From: Candidatus Izemoplasmatales bacterium
GTDB lineage: Bacteria > Bacillota_I > Bacilli_A > Izemoplasmatales > Hujiaoplasmataceae
Direction of reading: 5' to 3'
Length of the DNA: 9,242 nt
NCBI GenBank assembly: GCA_028694875.1
Contig: JAQVKB010000028.1
Coordinates: 1-9,242, forward strand
How positions within the stretch are numbered: position 1 is the stretch's first letter; each line of letters opens with the position of its first letter. The notes under the pieces were generated by a model, which saw only the letters and a program-made list of their open reading frames with translations, was not told the DNA's origin and searched no databases. Below are positions 1-6,923 of the stretch, one piece after another. The translations under genes were made by a program, and so were the position numbers.

Positions 1-929
1 TATTTGATGATTTCGGCGTCATGTTCTTGAAGAAGACGTGGCGCGGCGTAGCCAATTCTTGGATAACTTTGATGGCGATTCAACCCCACCAATTTGATTT
101 TTTCTCCGTTCAGAACAAACCCTTCGGCAGTAAACCTGGCATCACGATACCCAAAGGTTTCGCTCGCTTGATCGAGGACCTTTTTCCCTTGTTTGAGCGT
201 CGCTTCGAAGGTGTAAAGCTTTGGCTCCTTGATGGACCATCTTGTAATCCCTGTATGATTCTCCATATAGCAGCATCTCGAGGCATTCATTTCCTCGTAG
301 ATGTGTTGAAACATAACGTTTTGTCCATCGAGAATTCGAACTTCCATGGAAAACTTATTCAAGGACTCGTCTTCGAGCTGGACCGCGAAATCGAGGGACA
401 TTTCATCCTTTTGAAGCGAGAGCGCTTCTCGGGTTTTGATTTGAATGTCTTTGATGTAATGACGCGGATAAAGGTCTAGCCATACTTCACGATAAATTCC
501 GCCATAACCCAAATAATCGACCATTCCACCAAAGGGCGGAATGTCCTTGATTTCTCGTGAGTCCACCAATACTTGTAGGAGAACGACTTGTCCTGGTTTG
601 ACATAAGGAGAGAGGTCGACATCAAAGGGTGTGTATCCTCCTTCATGGACAAGGATTTCGTGCTTGTCCACATAGACTTTCGCGACGTTCATGACGCCCG
701 CAAAATGAAGAATCGCGTGGTGCCAATCACCAGTTGGAACCGAAAGTTCTAGGGAATATAAACTCAGAAATTGGTAACTTTTTTCCAGAAAGGTATGTTC
801 TGGAAGTTCCAGAACCGTGTGGGGAAGTTCAATGATTTCACCCATCGTTGGGTTGAGGTTCAACATCGAACCTTCTTCGATGTTGGCGACAAAGCGCCAG
901 TTCTCATTGAGCGGAATTCGTGTTCTCAT
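1..929 (-). CDS. GH2 glycoside hydrolase, beta-galactosidase-like (N-terminal part, cut by window edge)
   Basis: This frame is open from an ATG at 929 to the window edge, giving 309 visible residues with the C-terminal part missing. The layout is GH2: a jelly-roll sugar-binding domain (about 1-155, with GGYTPFDVDLSPYV at 97-110 and YGGIYREVWL at 142-151), an immunoglobulin-like domain (about 156-263, ending in GYRD), and the start of the TIM barrel with VGLNRHQSYPRIGYA (281-295). NRHQSYP at this place is typical of GH2 beta-galactosidases. The two catalytic glutamates would lie beyond the window, so activity and exact specificity (beta-galactosidase or beta-glucuronidase) cannot be confirmed. 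No signal peptide is seen, so it probably acts in the cytoplasm on imported oligosaccharides. AAGGAG (936-941) sits 6 nt before the ATG, and the first 26 bp overlap the end of the alpha-galactosidase gene, so the two are probably co-translated. The usual role is removal of terminal beta-linked galactose. Confidence 0.88.
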   Translation of the reverse strand, partial: MRTRIPLNENWRFVANIEEGSMLNLNPTMGEIIELPHTVLELPEHTFLEKSYQFLSLYSLELSVPTGDWHHAILHFAGVMNVAKVYVDKHEILVHEGGYTPFDVDLSPYVKPGQVVLLQVLVDSREIKDIPPFGGMVDYLGYGGIYREVWLDLYPRHYIKDIQIKTREALSLQKDEMSLDFAVQLEDESLNKFSMEVRILDGQNVMFQHIYEEMNASRCCYMENHTGITRWSIKEPKLYTFEATLKQGKKVLDQASETFGYRDARFTAEGFVLNGEKIKLVGLNRHQSYPRIGYAAPRLLQEHDAEIIK

Positions 930-3288
930 TCGTGTCTCCTTCCAAGCATTCAAGATAATACAGTCGAGAAGATCCATCGCCCATCAACCGAACCCCTTCG
1001 TGATAGCCACTGCCGATAAAAGGTTGTTTCGGTTGAAAACCAAAATGGTTGAGGGTCGCGCCATCTGTGATGAAATCTTCTTTTTCAATGGGTAATAAAT
1101 ATCGATTTTTTAATAACAAAAAAAACAGTCCATCGGGAGATATTTTGATTGGAAGTGCATGATGGATTAAGTGGCCAAAAGTATCCAAATGATGGGTTTG
1201 CGCTCGATTGGTCAAACGATATTTTTTCGTCTCATCGAGACCGGAAATACGAACAATTTCGTGGGGTCCATTGGGTGTATCTTGGATTCGATACAACCCG
1301 ACCATCGCGCTTTTTTGATCGTCAGAAACGACGCTCCACAACGTCGATTTGTCTTGAAACGGGTTGAGAAAACGTTGAAATCGTCCAAATTGAAGTAAGG
1401 CTCGATGTTTCTTATAATACGCAATTTGAGCACGAATCACTTTTTTCTCATAAGGCGTGATTTGCGTCAAATCCATTTCGTATCCTAGAAGCCCGAAGGA
1501 AGCGGTATTGAATCTTGTTTCGAGGGTTGTTTTTCGTAAGGTTTGTTGGTTCGGAATTTGAGATACATGCGCTCCCATCGTGGAGGGAGGATAGAAATAG
1601 GAGGTTCCATACTGTATTTTCAGTCGTTCAATGCCATCGGTATTGTCAGAAACCCAAACTTGTGGCATCACCGTAAGCATACCAAGATCATATCGGTTTC
1701 CTCCGCTCGCACAAGACTCGAAAAGGACGTGTGGAAATTGAGAAGTGATGGTTTTCAGGACGCGAAACAGTCCTACTTGATACTGATAAAAAAAGGATCC
1801 TTGATTGGATAATAACACTGGAGAATAAGCATCCGATAGATTGCGATTCATATCCCATTTGACATAGGAGATATCGGCGGAATCCAGTAGATTCTGTATG
1901 GTCTCGATCAAGAAGTCTTGGACTTCGACATTCGCAAGGTCCAAAACCAATTGATTGCGGCCAAGGCTGGGTTCATACAGAGGATGTCGAATCGCCCAAT
2001 CGGGGTGATTTTGAAACAATTCGCTATTCGGAGAAATCATTTCGGGTTCCACCCAAATGCCAAAGGAAAGACCTAGTTTCTGAATCTTTTTGGCAAGGCC
2101 CTGGATTCCTGAAGGGAGCTTTTTGCGATTGACAACCCAATCCCCCAGTGAAGACGTATCGTCATTGCGATTGCCAAACCATCCGTCATCCAAGACAAAC
2201 ATCTCCACGCCGAGTTTGGCGGCGGCTTTGGCAAGTTTCAATAGTTTTCGTTCGTTGAAGTCAAAATACGTCGCTTCCCAGTTGTTCACGACAATCGGTC
2301 GTTCCCGAAAGGACCAATATTCCGGGACAACGTTGTGTTTCACGAATTCATGAAAATGCAGGCTCAAACCATTGAGCCCGCCATTGGAATAGGACATCGC
2401 CACTTCTGGGGTGACGAAAGTCTTGTGTGGATCTAGTTGGTAATAGAAATCAAACGAGTTGATTCCAAACAAAATACGAACAATCGAATGAGGAGATACT
2501 TCTGCCATGGCTTCAAACGAACCACTATACACCAGCGAAAAGCCGTAGCAACGTCCCATTTCTTCCGTCGTGGAAGGTTCTTTTAAGACGAGAGAGGGGT
2601 TATGATCGTTCCCTGAAACGCCTTTCTTGGAATCGATTTTCCAAACGCCGAACGAAAGCGGATGTTCGGTGATCGCGCGTTCTCGAATCCACGCACCATC
2701 CAAGGAGAGCAATCGATAGTCTCGGTTGGGAAGATCGAGTTGCATGCTCATCGCACGTTCAATCAAGATGGCCTCTTCCCCAACATTTTCAATGACAACT
2801 CTACGCACCAACACATCCGTTTTTTCAAACATTGTGTAGTAAAGTTTTAGCGCCAATTGACGGGCTTCATCGCGCAATTCAACGACTAATGTTTGTGCGG
2901 AAGAATCTTTCGAAACATGGCTTTCTGGAAGAACCTCAAAGGATGGTTTTCCCTCAAGAATTTCATGGCTGTGGTAACGAAAATCACTGAGTCTAGATCC
3001 ATCTGGAAATCGAAAGTGACTCATCGGTTCGCGGTAATCGCCTTTCCCATACGTGGATGTTTCTAGATAGGACGTATTGAGATTAAACGTCCGATCATCG
3101 GGATCGACAAGGACTTGATTTCCTACTTCAATCGCAAATTTAGGCTCGAGTTGAGTCACATTGATTTGAGGAAGATACTCTCCATAATAAACGTGTCCAA
3201 GATGGCCTGTCGGTAGTATTCGCAATACATACGATGTTTTTTCTCCATGAAGATGAAAATAACGTTCCTGTTCCTCAAAAACGATCAT
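904..3288 (-). CDS. aga: Alpha-galactosidase, glycoside hydrolase family 36
   Basis: A 794-residue retaining alpha-galactosidase that hydrolyses terminal alpha-galactose from melibiose, raffinose-type sugars or alpha-galactosylated glycans. It shows the GH36 order: N-terminal beta-supersandwich (about 1-325), TIM barrel (about 330-640, starting near VNNWEATYFDF at 334-344), and C-terminal beta-sandwich. VLDDGWFG (365-372) carries the substrate-binding aspartate pair. YVKWDMNR (475-482) supplies the nucleophile Asp479. ESCASGG (524-530) is the conserved galactose-binding loop. WVSDNTDGIERLKIQYGTS (545-563) carries the expected acid/base, Asp548. All key residues are present, so it should be active. 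No signal peptide is visible, which fits a cytoplasmic, probably multimeric enzyme. It is somewhat longer than the roughly 730 residues common in the family; the extra length is at the C-terminus and ends in a polar tail. The ATG overlaps the kinase gene by 14 bp and follows a GGGGG site (3296-3300) by 7 nt. Confidence 0.96.
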   Translation of the reverse strand: MIVFEEQERYFHLHGEKTSYVLRILPTGHLGHVYYGEYLPQINVTQLEPKFAIEVGNQVLVDPDDRTFNLNTSYLETSTYGKGDYREPMSHFRFPDGSRLSDFRYHSHEILEGKPSFEVLPESHVSKDSSAQTLVVELRDEARQLALKLYYTMFEKTDVLVRRVVIENVGEEAILIERAMSMQLDLPNRDYRLLSLDGAWIRERAITEHPLSFGVWKIDSKKGVSGNDHNPSLVLKEPSTTEEMGRCYGFSLVYSGSFEAMAEVSPHSIVRILFGINSFDFYYQLDPHKTFVTPEVAMSYSNGGLNGLSLHFHEFVKHNVVPEYWSFRERPIVVNNWEATYFDFNERKLLKLAKAAAKLGVEMFVLDDGWFGNRNDDTSSLGDWVVNRKKLPSGIQGLAKKIQKLGLSFGIWVEPEMISPNSELFQNHPDWAIRHPLYEPSLGRNQLVLDLANVEVQDFLIETIQNLLDSADISYVKWDMNRNLSDAYSPVLLSNQGSFFYQYQVGLFRVLKTITSQFPHVLFESCASGGNRYDLGMLTVMPQVWVSDNTDGIERLKIQYGTSYFYPPSTMGAHVSQIPNQQTLRKTTLETRFNTASFGLLGYEMDLTQITPYEKKVIRAQIAYYKKHRALLQFGRFQRFLNPFQDKSTLWSVVSDDQKSAMVGLYRIQDTPNGPHEIVRISGLDETKKYRLTNRAQTHHLDTFGHLIHHALPIKISPDGLFFLLLKNRYLLPIEKEDFITDGATLNHFGFQPKQPFIGSGYHEGVRLMGDGSSRLYYLECLEGDTNENTNSAQ
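936..941 (-). promoter_or_regulatory. Ribosome binding site of the GH2 gene, inside the alpha-galactosidase gene
   Basis: AAGGAG on the minus strand, 6 nt before the ATG at 929. It fixes the start of the GH2 gene even though it lies within the last codons of the upstream gene. Confidence 0.75.
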
Positions 3289-4186
3289 CGTTGTTCCCCC
3301 TAGAAAGCATAGGTTGTTTGGCGAGCGCTTCGGCTCTCGAGTATTTCGGCGTCACGATTTCAATGGAATTGGATACTTTGGAAATGGCTTGAAAGATCAT
3401 TGTCCGATACATCGTATCGGCATTGGCCAATCCCCCACCTAACACCATTGTCGTCGACTCCAACGAAAGTTGCTTGAAGATGCTCTCAACCATCAATTGA
3501 ATTTCATTCGCTGCTTGGACCAAAATTCGATAGGCATACTGATCAATCGATGCAAATTGTGTCACAATACGGGCGATTTCAGCAACCTCTCGACGTTGAA
3601 AGGACCCAAAATATGCGGCCATATCGGAAACGCTTTGAACGTGAATAGCTTTGGCAATTTGATCTGAAAATGGCGTAGAAGAATGTCTTCCATCTAGCAC
3701 CCTAGACAAGTGGCGGATGGCATGATATCCCAAGTCAAAGGCACTGCCAGGATCTCCTTCACGGTATCCATATCCACCACACTTGATGACCTTAGGTCCA
3801 TCAGAACCCACACAAAGAGACGAAGTTCCCACCACGAGAGCCATCCCTTGCATGTCCAAATTGCGCGATAAAAGCAATGCGACTCCTTCATTGGCTACGT
3901 GAATATTGTTCTGTGCTTTTGGAAAAAGTTCTCGGAATACGCTGCGAAGTGAATCTTCTTGCGCATGACTATACGTTCCTGAAATACAAGCATAGACTTG
4001 AAGGATTTCTTGGAGTTCATTCCAATGCTCCAACGTTTGAAACAGCGTTCTCTGAATCTGAGAAGCGCTCATTTCATCAAGGGACAACGTGCCCAAAGAA
4101 ACGGAACGTAGGACTTCACCGGCTTCATTCGCGAGACAAATTTCCGAATGGTTGTTCCCACCATCAATGCCAATCGAGTAAGCCAT
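3275..4186 (-). CDS. BadF/BadG-type sugar kinase, N-acetylglucosamine kinase-like, with altered motifs
   Basis: A 303-residue protein of the ASKHA (sugar kinase/actin-fold) superfamily, closest in layout to the BadF/BadG/BcrA/BcrD group that includes N-acetylglucosamine kinases. Visible parts are the phosphate-1 loop IGIDGG (5-10), phosphate-2 VVGTSS (118-123), the typical CGGYGYREGDPGSAFDLG (136-153), and the adenosine motif VLGGGLANAD (248-257). Several usual residues differ. DGGGTKT-like sequence is replaced by DGGNNHS (8-14), GTGS by GTSS, and the acidic residue after HVAN is Glu100 where family members normally have Asp, thought to be the base. Activity or substrate may therefore differ from a classic GlcNAc kinase. 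The start is the ATG at 4186, preceded by AAGGA; it lies 1 bp after the permease stop. A longer frame up to 4240 lacks a good site and would precede the IGIDGG fold start. With the two galactosidases it probably phosphorylates the core sugar they release. Confidence 0.82.
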   Translation of the reverse strand: MAYSIGIDGGNNHSEICLANEAGEVLRSVSLGTLSLDEMSASQIQRTLFQTLEHWNELQEILQVYACISGTYSHAQEDSLRSVFRELFPKAQNNIHVANEGVALLLSRNLDMQGMALVVGTSSLCVGSDGPKVIKCGGYGYREGDPGSAFDLGYHAIRHLSRVLDGRHSSTPFSDQIAKAIHVQSVSDMAAYFGSFQRREVAEIARIVTQFASIDQYAYRILVQAANEIQLMVESIFKQLSLESTTMVLGGGLANADTMYRTMIFQAISKVSNSIEIVTPKYSRAEALAKQPMLSRGNNDDRF

Positions 4187-4187
4187 A

Positions 4188-4913
4188 TTATTCCTTCTTT
4201 CCGAGAGAATCAAGGAGATAGGGCTTAAAGAATGGTGCAATCACATATCGCAATAAGATGGCAGCGTATGCCAGTTGAAGAACCACCGATAAAATAACAA
4301 GAAGAACGGGGGATTCCAACGAACCTGCCATGATGCTATCGATGAGAATACCACTTAGGTATGCTGGGGAAATGATCAAAGCGTAAGAAAAGCGATCGGG
4401 AATGAGGCCGTTGGCATGAAAAATTGGTAATACAGAAAATAACACGATGTAGATTAAGTATGAAATCGAGAGAATTTGATTCGATTTGGATAGAATCGAC
4501 AAACTCAACCCGATGACGATATGAACCAAAGAACCTAACAAAAAGGCGAGAAGGAATAACAAATATGAAAATTCATATCCCTTGAGGACCAAAACTATTG
4601 AAAATAAGACAAAAGGAATCAATTGCATCAATAAAGCGGAAGTCATTTTCGCGACCGCAATGAGGGTTGGAGAACAAGGAGCACTCACCCAAGGAAGAAT
4701 CGAACCTTCTTCTCTTTCAATGAATAGTGAAATCGAGAATAGTACGACTGGCAAGATGAATATCGCAACAAAAATAAAGTTCGAAGGATGAATGGAACCA
4801 AAAAAAGCCATCGACGCCGCAAAAAGAATCGAAATGGCAATGTGGACATGGAAAATGCGATACTCAAAATACCGTTTTAGATCATTGATGATGATCATTT
4901 GAAAATGTTTCAT
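4188..4913 (-). CDS. ABC-2 type transporter permease
   Basis: A 241-residue integral membrane protein with about six hydrophobic helices (roughly 20-40, 46-65, 86-110, 115-141, 147-164, 201-225). A short charged N-terminus (NDLKRYFEYR) and an ERE-containing cytoplasmic turn (FIEREEGSI, 64-72) sit before helix 3, as in ABC-2 export permeases; the pattern recalls the small permeases annotated as fluoroquinolone-type exporters. It would dimerise and bind a nucleotide-binding subunit. The natural partner is the product of the preceding gene, whose last 32 bp it overlaps, but that protein has a degenerate ATPase. This subunit may therefore work as a sensor or channel rather than a pump. The ATG at 4913 has GGGGG (4923-4927) 9 nt upstream; ATG 4898 is possible but has no clear site. 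The cargo cannot be read from the sequence. Confidence 0.85.
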   Translation of the reverse strand: MKHFQMIIINDLKRYFEYRIFHVHIAISILFAASMAFFGSIHPSNFIFVAIFILPVVLFSISLFIEREEGSILPWVSAPCSPTLIAVAKMTSALLMQLIPFVLFSIVLVLKGYEFSYLLFLLAFLLGSLVHIVIGLSLSILSKSNQILSISYLIYIVLFSVLPIFHANGLIPDRFSYALIISPAYLSGILIDSIMAGSLESPVLLVILSVVLQLAYAAILLRYVIAPFFKPYLLDSLGKKE

Positions 4914-6306
4914 TCAATGTTACCCCCGTTTCGAGAAAAAAGACTTGATCGAGATCGTGTTGAATGGAAATGACCTGGATTAATGGATGATTTCCTAAAA
5001 TTTCTTTCATCGTTCCATCATGGAGTTCGTCTTGATCCACTTCTTGGTGATGGAGAACACCATCTTGAAGAAATGTCAGGATATAATTCGGTTTCGAAAT
5101 CCGATCTTGAATGGAAGCGGAAGAGAGTTCAGAAATCACGTGACCATCCACGATGAAGGAGAAATGATCCGCTATTGACAAAGGATATGCCAATGAATGG
5201 TCTATCATCACTATTTTACCCATCCAATCGCGATACTTCAAGACGAAAGCCGAAAAACGACGAAGAAAATCTGGATTCTTAACTTTTGATATCTCTTCTA
5301 TGAAGAGAAAGTCAGGTCGATAAGTACACAATTTCATCAACTGCACAAAGATTTGGAATTGTTTCGGAACATCTTTGACTTTCATGGTGAGAAGTTTCGA
5401 ATCAAAGAGTATAGACATCATGTCCAGCCAGTCGATATCACTTTGATCCCACGGTTTGATACGTTGCAGATAAGTCTGTAGTGATTTCCCGAATCGCTGT
5501 ATCGATACCTTTTTTCGCTTGAGTCGCGAATCAAGATTATAGATTCCATCATCACAAATCACAAATCCCTTGTAGTCTTTGGCGACTACGAGTAGTGTCT
5601 CATTCACAAAACTTTGGAAGGAATCATCTTTTCTGCCGATATAAGCACTTATCTGATTGGTTTGAAAGGGAAATTCGATGGAAACAGATCTAGTGGATTC
5701 TCGGATGGTATCTTCTACTTTAGGAGCTTGGATTGATGCGGCGTGAATAGTGGGTGAGACAATCGCATGAAGACGCATGAGCAGGCCATCATAATCAAAG
5801 AAATCTAGATCCGATAACTCATCAAAATCCACATATTGGTTTCTCAATAATTTGATATCGAGATTATTTAATCCGAGTCTCAATAATTGAACTTCAATTC
5901 GTGAAAACGGAGCGTCGACGCATTGGGCAAGGACTTCTTCGACAAACTGGGTAGATTCGTTGTAAAAACGATGATTCAATAAGAAGTATCTTGCATCGAT
6001 GTTTCCTACCTGCTTTAAGGAGTCAAATAGCAAGTGAATTAAATCTAAGACTTGTCCCTCTTTAATGGAAAGCATAGCCTCATTTATAGAAGAAAGTTGT
6101 TCGACAAACATGGAATCAAGAAGAGCTCCGTAGAGATCCAGTTTATTCTGGTAACGATAATAAAAAGAGCCTTTATTCGAGTTGCTGTCTCGAATGATAT
6201 CATTGAGTGATGCGCTGTCATAACTCTGACTCGAAAAGGCTTGAAGTGTCGCATCGAAAAGAGCCTTATTGCTCAGTAAATATGCGGTTCGATCCTGATA
6301 TTTCAT
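4882..6306 (-). CDS. TetR-family regulator fused to a degenerate ABC ATPase-like domain
   Basis: A 474-residue fusion. Residues 1-60 are a TetR DNA-binding domain, with the helix-turn-helix in SLNDIIRDSNSNKGSFYYRY (33-52). Residues about 60-185 are probably the helical TetR core. From about 205 the chain follows an ABC-2 export ATPase of the DrrA kind, but with the catalytic motifs lost. The Walker A place reads YIGRKDDSF (222-230) with no GKS/T, the signature place DVPKQ (312-316), Walker B FLFIEE (333-338), and the D-loop KNP (343-345). The H-loop His370 (VMIDHS) and the usual ending LDQVFFLETG (452-461) remain. ATP hydrolysis is unlikely. The start is the ATG at 6306 with AGAGGT 7 nt before it; an in-frame GTG at 6315 sits too close to that site. 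The gene overlaps the ABC-2 permease gene and is preceded by palindromes, so it is likely an autoregulator whose DNA binding depends on the permease or a nucleotide. The TetR half is clear; the ATPase likeness rests on motif order. Confidence 0.83.
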   Translation of the reverse strand: MKYQDRTAYLLSNKALFDATLQAFSSQSYDSASLNDIIRDSNSNKGSFYYRYQNKLDLYGALLDSMFVEQLSSINEAMLSIKEGQVLDLIHLLFDSLKQVGNIDARYFLLNHRFYNESTQFVEEVLAQCVDAPFSRIEVQLLRLGLNNLDIKLLRNQYVDFDELSDLDFFDYDGLLMRLHAIVSPTIHAASIQAPKVEDTIRESTRSVSIEFPFQTNQISAYIGRKDDSFQSFVNETLLVVAKDYKGFVICDDGIYNLDSRLKRKKVSIQRFGKSLQTYLQRIKPWDQSDIDWLDMMSILFDSKLLTMKVKDVPKQFQIFVQLMKLCTYRPDFLFIEEISKVKNPDFLRRFSAFVLKYRDWMGKIVMIDHSLAYPLSIADHFSFIVDGHVISELSSASIQDRISKPNYILTFLQDGVLHHQEVDQDELHDGTMKEILGNHPLIQVISIQHDLDQVFFLETGVTLNETFSNDHHQ

Positions 6307-6313
6307 ACAGCAC

Positions 6314-6319
6314 ACCTCT
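6314..6319 (-). promoter_or_regulatory. Ribosome binding site of the TetR-fusion gene
   Basis: AGAGGT on the minus strand, 7 nt before the ATG at 6306. It decides between that ATG and the upstream in-frame GTG at 6315, which would begin only 1 nt after AGAGG. Confidence 0.7.
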
Positions 6320-6321
6320 TT

Positions 6322-6337
6322 TAGACCAGTTGGTCTA
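6322..6337. promoter_or_regulatory. Probable TetR operator 1 (perfect palindrome)
   Basis: TAGACCAgtTGGTCTA is a perfect inverted repeat with 7-bp arms around a 2-bp centre, just downstream of the predicted start of transcription and before the ribosome binding site. Its length, symmetry and position before a TetR-type gene are those of a TetR-family operator. Binding by the fusion protein is inferred. Confidence 0.8.
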
Positions 6338-6351
6338 GTCCATCTGGTTTA
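6336..6351. promoter_or_regulatory. Probable TetR operator 2 (imperfect palindrome, overlaps operator 1 by 2 bp)
   Basis: TAGTCCAtcTGGTTTA matches operator 1 at 12 of 14 arm positions. It directly adjoins the -10 box and covers the expected transcription start. The two sites are 14 bp apart centre to centre and share the bases TA, so two dimers could sit side by side and block RNA polymerase. Confidence 0.65.
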
Positions 6352-6380
6352 ATTGTACTATGAGATTTGAATTTTGTCAA
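6352..6380 (-). promoter_or_regulatory. Sigma-A type promoter of the TetR-fusion/galactosidase operon
   Basis: On the minus strand TTGACA (6375-6380) is followed by a 17-bp spacer and TACAAT (6352-6357): a perfect -35, an optimal spacer, and a -10 with one change from TATAAT. Transcription should start near 6345, inside operator 2, leaving a leader of about 40 nt. No other gap in the downstream five genes is large enough for a separate promoter outside coding sequence. Confidence 0.88.
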
Positions 6381-6387
6381 GAATTCC

Positions 6388-6422
6388 AAAGAAAAAGGCT
6401 GACAATTCATAGTCAACCTTTT
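6388..6422 (-). terminator. Intrinsic terminator after the YcxB-like gene
   Basis: Read on the minus strand, AAAAGGTTGAC (6422-6412) and GTCAGCCTTTT (6403-6393) form an 11-bp stem with one G-U wobble and an 8-nt loop, followed by TTTTTCTTT. It begins 3 bp after the stop codon of the YcxB-like gene and ends 7 bp before the -35 box of the next operon. On the plus strand the wobble becomes a C-A mismatch, so it mainly serves the minus strand. Confidence 0.82.
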
Positions 6423-6425
6423 GCA

Positions 6426-6923
6426 TTATTTGGATTTTTTTGTCTTGTTGAACATCTTGCTTTTGATCGTATCATAACAGCGTTTTTCTTGCTCTACGGA
6501 CTCAAATCCTTGGACATCCACCAAATGGATGGCCTGTCCTTGGGTTTTGATGATCCACAAGTCTTTCCATACCTTGAATGATCGTATCTGTGAATAGGCT
6601 ACTTCTTCGCGTATCGACGGAATCATCAAATCATCCCGAAACACAAACTCTATGATCAGTCCTCTACGTATCTCTTCACTGGAATTGATGGCTTTACGAA
6701 TGGATAAGCGATTGATCAGTAACAATATCAATAAATAAAAGACGAGAAATACTCCAATCCAGATGAGGTACTGTGTCATATGGATGTATATGAGATAACC
6801 TGCAAGAAGTGCAATCAGAAATGCCATAAAGACAAACTTTGTTACTAAAAATTGGATAAGATAATACTGGTTGTATTTCCTTACGAGTTTTTCATTGTAA
6901 ACCGTTTTGTTATAAACATTCAT
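6426..6923 (-). CDS. YcxB-like small membrane protein
   Basis: A 165-residue protein of unknown function. Two adjacent hydrophobic helices (about 29-47 and 52-71) are followed by a soluble beta-rich tail (about 88-150, with IIEFVFRDDLMI and VAYSQIRSFKVWKDLWIIKT). This is the arrangement of YcxB-like membrane proteins, which resemble small pleckstrin-homology-like domains anchored in the membrane. A basic C-terminus (NKTKKSK) should face the cytoplasm. The ATG overlaps the stop of the PAP2 gene by one base (TAATG on the minus strand) and has only a weak AGAAAG site, so translation is probably coupled to the PAP2 gene. It is the last gene of its run, with the terminator directly after it. I cannot assign a biochemical role. 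Confidence 0.7.
   Translation of the reverse strand: MNVYNKTVYNEKLVRKYNQYYLIQFLVTKFVFMAFLIALLAGYLIYIHMTQYLIWIGVFLVFYLLILLLINRLSIRKAINSSEEIRRGLIIEFVFRDDLMIPSIREEVAYSQIRSFKVWKDLWIIKTQGQAIHLVDVQGFESVEQEKRCYDTIKSKMFNKTKKSK

Noticed and set aside
21..479. Plus-strand open frame of 152 residues
   Set aside because: It is antisense to the GH2 gene, which has clear family motifs; no ribosome binding site or recognisable family on the plus strand.
4187..4240. Longer kinase starting at 4240
   Set aside because: It adds 18 residues before the MAYSIGIDGG fold start and lies inside the permease gene; the ATG at 4186 has an AAGGA site and abuts the permease stop.
4882..6306. The lost Walker A in the fusion as a frameshift or sequencing error
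   Set aside because: The single frame keeps the ABC-like pattern both before and after the site, and the signature and D-loop places are also changed, which one indel cannot explain.
6304..6315. GTG at 6315 as the start of the TetR fusion, adding three residues (MCC)
   Set aside because: It would begin 1 nt after AGAGG of the ribosome binding site; the ATG at 6306 has ideal spacing.
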